64,000 nucleotides of DNA from NCBI RefSeq assembly GCF_002934545.1, contig NZ_PTJA01000003.1, positions 248,001 through 312,000 on the forward strand. Reading direction: 5' to 3'. Both the position numbers and the translations under genes were made by a program. The notes beneath the pieces are model-generated. The model saw only the letters and a program-made list of their open reading frames with translations, was not told the DNA's origin and ran no database searches. Below, in pieces: positions 18,318 through 27,200 of the stretch (the stretch's first letter is position 1; each line of letters begins with the position of its first letter). This stretch comes from Lacrimispora xylanisolvens. GTDB lineage: Bacteria; Bacillota; Clostridia; Lachnospirales; Lachnospiraceae.

Positions 18318-18790
18318 ATGTAATCCTTAATAGCTTTTTGTAATAATATATGGTGGTTATGGAAGAAATAGTTCTATAAACTGAGTGTATTTAATAAAGT
18401 GGTGATATCTTAAAAAATATATGTTGGTATTATATAAAATTCATGGTATAATATAATTCGATGTAATAACCTTCTATAACATTCTGTATTTCTAGTATTA
18501 TTTAGATTCTTCAAACTTAATTCCTTAATTATTTTGTTCACTTAAACGCTCTATGGATTTAACATTTTTATTTATTTAATCTATTTATTTTTAATCTTTT
18601 TATATATCTCAAATTTAATTTCTTGTATCTCATTTTCTTTATTATATTCCAAATACATATATAAATTTTTTGATTAAACGAAATTTGTTTGCATAGAAAG
18701 GAGGATAGGTGGTCTGCTGAATAAAACTGGCAGATATGACTTAGATGTAATAACTAAATAATATTAAATAAAAGAAGATTGGTGGTATGA
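18318..18790. other. 473-bp AT-rich region without a gene
   Basis: This stretch between the divergent peroxiredoxin and surface-protein genes is far richer in A and T than its neighbours and has no open frame of useful length. A good AAAGGAGG at about 18699 is not followed by a plausible start and long frame. The similar strings GATAGGTGGT and GATTGGTGGT occur near 18704 and just before the 18791 start. Promoter elements for both genes are presumably here, but none stands out. I recognise no riboswitch. Confidence 0.5.
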
Positions 18791-21103
18791 ATGAAAAAGG
18801 GAAAATCGCTGGCTTTATTAAGTCTGCTATTGTCATTTCTATATATTCCAATTTTAAGCTATGGAGAATATATACAAGATGATGTTAATCGTATTTATAA
18901 CGAAAGAAAGGCAACTGGAAAGAATGGCTGGCAGCTGATAGCTGATAATTGGTATTACGTTAGTGAAAACGGCGATATTGCCACAGGCTGGAAACATATT
19001 TCCGATAAATGGTATTTTTTTAGTCCAATTACTGATGAAACAAAAGGAAAGATGCTGACTGGCTGGCAGTGGATTGATGGAAAGTGCTATTTCCTTTCTT
19101 CTGCAAATGAGGGAAACTGGCCGCAGGGTTCCATGTATGAGAATGGTATGACTCCTGACGGATACATTGTTAATGAATCCGGTGCATGGATTAACGAAGG
19201 AAGTGTCGTTGAAATTCCGGGGAAAGGGATACAGACGGTTGTAGAAAGGAAAACATTATCAACAGGTAAAATCAAATTTTCTGGAGCTTCCGGTGGCGGA
19301 GGATCTAGCGGAGGTGGCGGAAGTCGAGGTCACAGCAGCTCAAACAGTTCCGTGAATGAAAACAATGGTGAAAAGCTTGATAGTAAGCCAGAACCTGTAA
19401 AGCCAACTGATCCGGATGAAAGTGGTGGGAAGGAAGTCTCGGAAGTCCCGGTTAAACAATTCAAATTTACCGTAAGGTATATGGATATTGCTGATAAAAC
19501 AATTCTTCAGATTATGACTGGAACAGGGGATGAAGGAGAAATAATAGAGCTGATCCAGCCGGACGTTGATGGATATACCATATCTAAAGGCCAGAAAGAG
19601 ACCCTTGTGTTAACCAGTGATCAGATCATCTTGAATATTTATTACGAGAAAGATATCGCAGCTTCCCCATCTGAGGCTAGAAAAATTGACTGGGACTTAA
19701 AGTTTATTGAAGAAGGAAAGCCAGACAGGGAGATTTTTAAAGGGCAAAAGGGTAAGACGGAGGAAGGTAAGGAACTTTTTATTGATTTTCCAGAAACAAT
19801 TATAGGAAGTGATCAATATTACTACCATTCCCTGGTGTCCAGTCCATGGAGTGTTGTGGTGAATGGAAATGGTACCCAGAAATATTATATCGAATACCGG
19901 AAAGGTGATCGTTTGCCGGAAATACCAGATTCAGATGAAGATATGAAAGAAAGATTAAATTACTGGCTTGATGTTTCCAGTGAGACAGATCAATACATTA
20001 CAGGAGTAAGGTCATCGGTCGGACAGCTTATCAGTCAAAGCCAGACGGAAGCAAATGAGAGACTTCTTAACCTGGTATCCATGGCTGATGGGGCAGACCG
20101 GATAGAGGTTTATGTAATAGCAAAGGGATATACCCCAAATGCTGCAATTATCAGTCAGAAGTTTCCAGCGGTCAAAAACTTATCTGAGCTTTCATTGGAA
20201 CAATTAACAATTGCTGATGAGACATATACCATTTTACGGGTTGGGTTTGAGAAAACATATGATGAAAACACCTGCAATCACAGCTACAAAGTGATAGACC
20301 GGGTGGAATTATCCTGTATGGATAATGGTTATGAAACCGTACAATGCCTAAAGTGCAGAAAGGAGGAAACAGTGTTATTACCTGCTATGGGACATATAGA
20401 TACGGATCATGATGGAACCTGTGACGTTTGTTATCAGCCAGTAAAGGAAACACCAGAAGCCGTCCATTACAGTATTGGGGATGTCCAGTACCGTACCATT
20501 GGAAACAAAACCTATTCATTTCGATGCATTGATGAGGATTATGAGGATTCCATAAACAACAGTCAGAAAACAGCTTTGTTTCTATGCGACAGCGTGATCC
20601 GGTCCGACATTATGGGGGCATCGAAAAAGCTTAATTTTGGAGACAACAATAATTATAAATATTCAAAGGTGAGAGAGTGGCTGCAGAACAATGCTTCAGA
20701 TTCGCGGTTTTTACATAATACCTATATAGGAATTACCAGATCATACATAGGATCAACTGGAAAAGGAACATATGAGCAGCTAAAAGAGAGTAGTTTAATG
20801 GGATATGACCATCTATATCAGTCTATGGAGGATAAAGTCTTTATTCTATCCGTGGAAGAGGCGTTAAAGTACCGGTATAATCTATGGAAATTTAATGGTA
20901 GTGAAACCAATAATCCGGATTCTCAGATCTCAGCTTATTCAAAAGGCTATTATCTGCGGACTCCTCAAAATGGCGGTTTGGATGATTTTTGGTACGGAGA
21001 AGGCATTTACGCCGTTAGCCTGACAGATGGGAATATACAGCCGGTGAATGCTTCGGAGACAAATATCGGGATCAGACCAGTTATGACGATTCCTCAGGGA
21101 TAG
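18791..21103 (+). CDS. Secreted cell-wall-binding protein with MucBP-like and DUF6273-like domains
   Basis: A 770-residue surface protein. A signal peptide covers about residues 1-25. Residues 38-145 contain choline-binding-type cell-wall repeats (GWQLIADNWYYV, GWKHISDKWYFF, GWQWIDGKCYFL), so the anchoring module is at the N-terminus, unlike the next two proteins. A Gly/Ser-rich linker follows at about 165-190. Then comes a MucBP-like beta domain (about 225-290), an ASPSEA motif, and a middle region without recognised fold. A Cys/His-rich segment (about 495-550, four CxxC-like cysteines) precedes a C-terminal DUF6273-like domain ending in GIRPVMTIP. The ribosome-binding site is weak (TTGGTGGTATGA region). 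It is the first gene of an apparent four-gene operon. Function is probably adhesion or envelope structure; the ligand is unknown. Confidence 0.85.
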   Translation: MKKGKSLALLSLLLSFLYIPILSYGEYIQDDVNRIYNERKATGKNGWQLIADNWYYVSENGDIATGWKHISDKWYFFSPITDETKGKMLTGWQWIDGKCYFLSSANEGNWPQGSMYENGMTPDGYIVNESGAWINEGSVVEIPGKGIQTVVERKTLSTGKIKFSGASGGGGSSGGGGSRGHSSSNSSVNENNGEKLDSKPEPVKPTDPDESGGKEVSEVPVKQFKFTVRYMDIADKTILQIMTGTGDEGEIIELIQPDVDGYTISKGQKETLVLTSDQIILNIYYEKDIAASPSEARKIDWDLKFIEEGKPDREIFKGQKGKTEEGKELFIDFPETIIGSDQYYYHSLVSSPWSVVVNGNGTQKYYIEYRKGDRLPEIPDSDEDMKERLNYWLDVSSETDQYITGVRSSVGQLISQSQTEANERLLNLVSMADGADRIEVYVIAKGYTPNAAIISQKFPAVKNLSELSLEQLTIADETYTILRVGFEKTYDENTCNHSYKVIDRVELSCMDNGYETVQCLKCRKEETVLLPAMGHIDTDHDGTCDVCYQPVKETPEAVHYSIGDVQYRTIGNKTYSFRCIDEDYEDSINNSQKTALFLCDSVIRSDIMGASKKLNFGDNNNYKYSKVREWLQNNASDSRFLHNTYIGITRSYIGSTGKGTYEQLKESSLMGYDHLYQSMEDKVFILSVEEALKYRYNLWKFNGSETNNPDSQISAYSKGYYLRTPQNGGLDDFWYGEGIYAVSLTDGNIQPVNASETNIGIRPVMTIPQG

Positions 21104-21112
21104 GAGAGATGT

Positions 21113-21292
21113 ATGAACATACTGCCTTTTGTATTGTTTGGTTTTATCTGTGCCTCCATTGTGGTTTTTATTTTCATCTCAGTATCTTTTCTGGTAGTTG
21201 CGAGCTCCAGTAACAAAGATCAGGAAAATAAGGATCAAATCCAATGGATTAATGAATACAAAGATAAGAAATTAAGGGAGAAAGGAACATGA
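21113..21292 (+). CDS. Small single-pass membrane protein, 59 residues
   Basis: A short frame begins MNILPFVLFGFICASIVVF and has one long hydrophobic helix (about residues 3-30), then a polar, lysine-rich cytoplasmic tail ending REKGT. GGAGAG at 21103-21108 gives good spacing to the ATG. The stop overlaps the start of the 2501-residue protein (ATGA at 21289-21292), which argues for translational coupling and a real gene. The gap to the upstream gene is only 9 bases. I do not recognise a family. It could help export or placement of the flanking giant proteins, which is inference from position only. Confidence 0.75.
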   Translation: MNILPFVLFGFICASIVVFIFISVSFLVVASSSNKDQENKDQIQWINEYKDKKLREKGT

Positions 21293-24200
21293 AAGGAAAT
21301 GCAAAAAGAGTTATTTGCCTCTTCCTTGCTGCCATCATTGTAGTAACCACGGTGGGATATGCACCACCATCTTTTGTGCTTACTGCAATGTCTAATTCAA
21401 GAATGGAGGAAGCAGACGAAATTGTGGAAGAAGTGGCTACCCCATCAGAGGCAGAAAGCCCAGGGGATAAGGCAACGCCCTCGGAGGCAGAAAAGCCAGA
21501 AGATAAGGCAACCTCATCGGAGGCGGTGAGAAAGTTTGTTCAGGTGGAGCCAGAGGAAATACCGGAATATTATTCTCAGGTGAAAAAAGCCGGAAAACGG
21601 TTCTGGAAATTTGAGGATCGTAATGGAATGATTCAGTATAGGGATTATGGATATGTAGATGGTGAAGCGGAATTCCCTCTCTGGAATGAAGCAGATCAAG
21701 TAGGAAGTGTTGGAGATATGTCCTCCTCCATCAACTTGGATGAGGAATATTATAGTTTAGCTCCATACATATATAAAAGTGTCGTCCCGGACAAAAAAGC
21801 TTGGACAGATTTATCCTGGAGATTATTTTTTGACAGTTTTAGTATCGAAGAATATGTCAAAAAAAACATAACCGGATTTAAAAACTGGGATTCTTCATCT
21901 TATGATATCTGGAAACTGACTGGTGCACAAGATGACCTGGGTTATCACTTTTATGGAGTCCTGGTTAATGAGACACAAGAGGAGAGAGAACCGGGTTGGT
22001 ATTATGCGGATGAGACAGGAACAGTATTTAATGTTTCAAACATGTTAATGGCCAGTCTTTTGGAAACTCAGAATATATATCAGTATCAGGATATTCCCGG
22101 AGGATATAGACAAAATATTCCTACCTTTAAGTCTTCAGTTAGTACAAGCACCTTTGAACTTAGGCCATCTGGTGATAGCTATGGCTCGCGGGTAAAAACT
22201 GATGAAGTATTAAGCAGAGTAAATTTTAGTTCAAATTTTGTAGGTTGGAGTACAATCAGATGCTATAACAATAGTTTTACTATACTTGATGGTGGTAACA
22301 ATTATGTTCAGGTAAATGGAGATCCTGCAGACACAATTGAATATCTATCAGGTGGTGATTTATATCCACCTTACTATATGCTAGATCTCACGAAGGATTA
22401 CACTCGAAATTTTTATGGAATTTGGTGTCCCCAAAATGCAGATATGTACATTTTCTCCAATGATGAATATGTCAATACCTACGATAAAGTAAAGTATGGG
22501 ATTAACTCAATTATAGTCAGAAGGGATACATCGCTTAATATTGATTCTATCAGGCCCGCCAGTAAACAGGGATTTACATTTAAAGGTTGGTACTATCGTT
22601 CAAATTATAATGATATACCCATATTACCTAATACCGAGTTACGCTTCGGAAGTAGCGCAAATGTAACCTGGGTATATCCGAATTATGAAAGGAATGTAAA
22701 CAAGGTAGATTTTCTGGACATAGATGGGAATAATTTAAAAACAGATATGGTATTAACGGGAGAAGCTGCCATACCCCCACAAGCACCTGAGATAGAGGGA
22801 ATGGATTTTGTTGGTTGGGATAAAAGTTTTACGAATGTATCTCAAGATATGGTAATAAAAGCACAATATAAAAAACTACCCAATATAACTATTATATACC
22901 GTGATGCTCCGTCTTCAAGTGCCAATATTCTTAAAACTGAAACTATTATTGCAAAGGGAAAGACAACTCCTCCAGTGGTAGATCTTTCAAGTTTACCAAC
23001 ATCTAAGACGGGCTATCATTATTCTGGCACATGGTATGGTATACCCAATGTGGATTTGGATTGTATAGAGACATTTGATTCAAAGACCTATTACAAGGAT
23101 AGTACTGTGTATTTGTACCCAAAGCAAGAAGGTAATATGATCAAAGTAACGTTGCATTCCAATGATGGACAAGATGTCACCAAAGTGATCGATGTTCAAT
23201 ACGAAAGTAGCTTATATTGGTCAAGCGTAATTGATTCTCAGATCTTAACTAAGGGTTTGGTGGAGACTAGAACCGGATATACGTTTAATGGGTGGGGAAC
23301 CACTCCAGAAGCGAATTATTCTAATCTTAATAATGTACAGCCATATGATCAGGACTTATATCAAATTTGGAAACCGGTACCATACTACGTTATCTTTGAT
23401 AAGTGTGTATCTGGTGAAAGCAGCCCTTATAAAGTACAGGTAATATATGATAAGCCAATAGGCAAGCTTCCAGAAGTAACCAGTAAAGGATTAGATTTTT
23501 TGGGCTGGTTTACCTATTATTATGGCGGAACCCAGGTGACAGAGGAAACATTGATGCCTAACCGTGATTTTAATCTATATGCTCAGTGGTCAAGGTATCC
23601 TACAAAAATAACATTAGATTACCATTATGAGGGTGCGCCAAATCCTTATACGTACTCAATATATACGGCAGATTATACATATTATCAGGTATATACCAAC
23701 ATTGCTGATCGAACACCGTATACCAGAAAAGGATACAGTTTTAAGTGGTGGAATACAAAACCAGATGATACAGGTAGAATTTTTTATAAGGGTACTAATT
23801 CATCTTATGTGCCAGAAAGCCGTGACATCACTGTGTATGCTATATGGGAGCCTTTGAATATATATATAAGATTATATAAAAACACAAGCAGTTCTGACAC
23901 ATCAGAACTCAGTTTGGCATCACGAAAATTCGATTCACCTGTTGGAAAACTGGCTGTGCCAACGAATGGAGATAAAATATTTAAAGGTTGGTACACAGCT
24001 AGAACTGGTGGAACTTTAGTGAGCGAAAATGACATTGTTAATAACTACACGGTTAATGGCACTTCAAATAACTGGTACTTATATGCACAGTGGGCAAATT
24101 CCCAAAACAAAGTAACTTTTAAAGACTGGGACAACTCAGTACTAAGTGAGCAGACAATAGACTACGGAAAAGATGCAATTCCACCAGAATTACAGGAAAG

Positions 24201-27200
24201 GGCAGGATACCGTTTTGTTGGTTGGGATAAACCATACGAAAATATCCAAGGGGATACTGTATTAACGGCTCAGTATGAGATTATTTCTAAAACTCTAAGG
24301 ATAGTCGGCAATGGTGGGAATTTATCGGATCAGTCAACAATAGACAAGACCATCGTTCCAGGCGAGTCTTTAGATCAAATACTTTCTAATGAAAAGAATA
24401 CTGCATTACGTAAATTTTATACTTATGATGGTTGGTATACAGATCCGACTGGAGGAAGCAAATATCCGGATAGCGGAAATAAAATGCCAGATTCAGATCT
24501 TGTAATCTATGCTCATTGGACAAGAAGCTCCAGTGAGGTTGTATTTAAAGATTGTAACGGATCAGTCTTAGATACCCAGGAAGTTACAATCGGAGCAGAT
24601 GCAATATCACCGGCAGCCCCGGAAAGAATCGGCTATACATTTACTGGCTGGGACAAGCCTATTATCAACATTCAGGATCATACAATCTTAACCGCTCAGT
24701 ACACCATTAACAGCTATAAGCTGACTTTAAATGGTAATGGGGGAACTCTGGCGGGTGAGGAGACGAAAAGCCAGGATTTTAATTTTGGTGAATCCTTAGA
24801 TCACATATTTGTAAATGAAAAGAATGGTGCAGCCCGAAATTATTATACCTTTACCGGGTGGTATACAGCTCCTTCAGGAGGAAGTAAGTATCCGGAAAGC
24901 GGAAATCTCATGCCAAATGCAGACTTGATTGTATACGCCCACTGGGAGAGAAGTTCCAGTGAAGTTGTATTTAAAGATTGGAATGGAACAACTTTAGATA
25001 CCCAGGAGGTTCATGTTGGGGCGAATGCAATTCCACCGGCGCCACCGCAAAGGCTTGGATATACATTTAGTGGCTGGGACAAGCCATATACCAATATTCA
25101 GGATCATAGCACCATAACCGCCCTATATACCAGAAAAAGTTATAAGCTGTCTTTAAACGGCAACGGTGGGACATTAGCTGGAGAAGAAACCAAAGACCAG
25201 GTGTTTGATTACGGAGAGTCCTTCGACCATGTGCTTATTAATGGTAAGGCTGATGCAGCCCGAAGATTTTACACCTTTACCGGATGGTATACAGCCCCTT
25301 CAGGGGGAAGTAAATATCCGGAAAGCGGAAACCTTATGCCGGATGCGGAAGTAACAGCATATGCTCACTGGGAAAGAAGCTCCAGTGAAGTTATCTTTAA
25401 AGATTGGGACGGAATGACTTTAGAGAAGCAGGAGGTTGCTATCGGAGCTAATGCAACACCTCCTGAAGTACCGGAACGGCAGGGCTATACGTTTAATGGC
25501 TGGGATAAATCTTACTCAAACATTCAGGATCACAGTACAATAACTGCCCAGTATACCATTAACGGATATTTATTAACACTTGATGGCAATGGCGGGACTC
25601 TGGCGGGAAATGCCAGGAAAGAGCAGGTACTTTCCTTTAATCAGTCATTTGATCAGGTACTTAAGGACGGAAGAGATTTAGTAAGCCGGCCAGGATATGG
25701 CTTTGATGGCTGGTATAACAGTGCATCAGGCGGAGGCAGCTATTCCTATAGCGGAAATCAGATGCCAGCAGCCAATGTTACATTGTTTGCTCACTGGTCG
25801 CCAAATACATACAAAATTACTTTTGATCCGGATCATGTAAGGTGGGACGGGGATGCAACAATAGAAGAACACACCTTTGATACCAGACTTGGAATCCTTC
25901 CTATGCCAGAAATTTACGGTTGGAGATTCACCGGATGGTGGACGGGAAAGAATGGAACAGGAACGGAAGTTACAAATGACTCCATGGTAGAGCCAAAGGA
26001 TGTGGTTTATTACGGCAAATGGCAGCCAGAGACATACCAGATCCGTTTTATTTCAAAGGCGGAACAGCCAGAAGGAGAATCGGTACAGGCGTTTACCGTT
26101 GGGCTTAGATATGACCAGAAATTTGGAAATCTTCCGGTACCAGAAGAAAAAGGATATACCTTTATGGGCTGGTATGATGAGGACAATAAGAAAGTAGATT
26201 CTCAGACTATATTTAATCCTGATTCGGATGCTGAAGCTAAGACCTATCATGCAGGCTGGAAAGGAAAGACCTATCAGATTCGCTTTGTTTATAACGATTC
26301 TGACGGTAAGCCAGTGGTGAAAATCATTGATGGAACTTATGGAATGCAGATTGGAACGCTTCCGAGTCCGGAAAAACCGGGATATACCTTTGCAGGTTGG
26401 TTTAGGGACAATGGCGAAGAGGTAACATCCGGAAGCTGGGTGGAGCCTGGTGATACGGAGTATAAAGCCAAATGGATACCAAACAAGTATACCATTCATT
26501 TTAAGAGCAACCTGGACTCCATGAGTGATCCAGAAGATAAGACCGTAACGTATGCGCTTCCTATTGGAGATCTGCCATTATTACACGCAACAGGATATGT
26601 CTTCCTGGGCTGGTATACGGAGAGTTCAGGAGGAAGTCTAATTAAAGAGACCACGCTGGCAGCACTGGGCGATCAGACCTATTATGGTCACTGGTCTATA
26701 GGCTTAATTAACAATGGAAACGGCACATACAGAAAACCCGGATCAGACGGTAAATGGAATACAGCGGACGATGAACTTTGGTGGTATGGACCGGATGCAA
26801 ATATAGGGACTGAGGATGACAGACAAATTTATCTTATGCCCGGAGGGAATGGTTATTACGTAGACTATGGAAATGGTTCTTACTTAAGACCGGGAGCCGG
26901 AGGAGACTGGATAAGCGGAACCGAACTCTGGTGGTATGGAACAAATGGAAAGCCGGGAGCCGGTGATCGCCCGATTTACCTCATGCCCGGAGGAAATGGT
27001 TATTACGTAGACTTTGGTAATGGTTCTTACTTAAAGCCGGGACCTGGAGGAAGCTGGACAATCGGAACCGAACTTTGGTGGTATGGATCAAATGGAAAAC
27101 CAGGAGCCAGTGATCGCCCGATCTATCTTATGCCCGGAGGCAATGGCTACTTTATCGACAATGGAAATGGAAGTTACACCAAACCAGGGTCAGATGGAAG

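Noticed and set aside
18699-18790. Short leader peptide after the AAAGGAGG sequence
   Set aside because: The nearest possible start (GTG) meets a stop after three codons and no other start gives a plausible frame.
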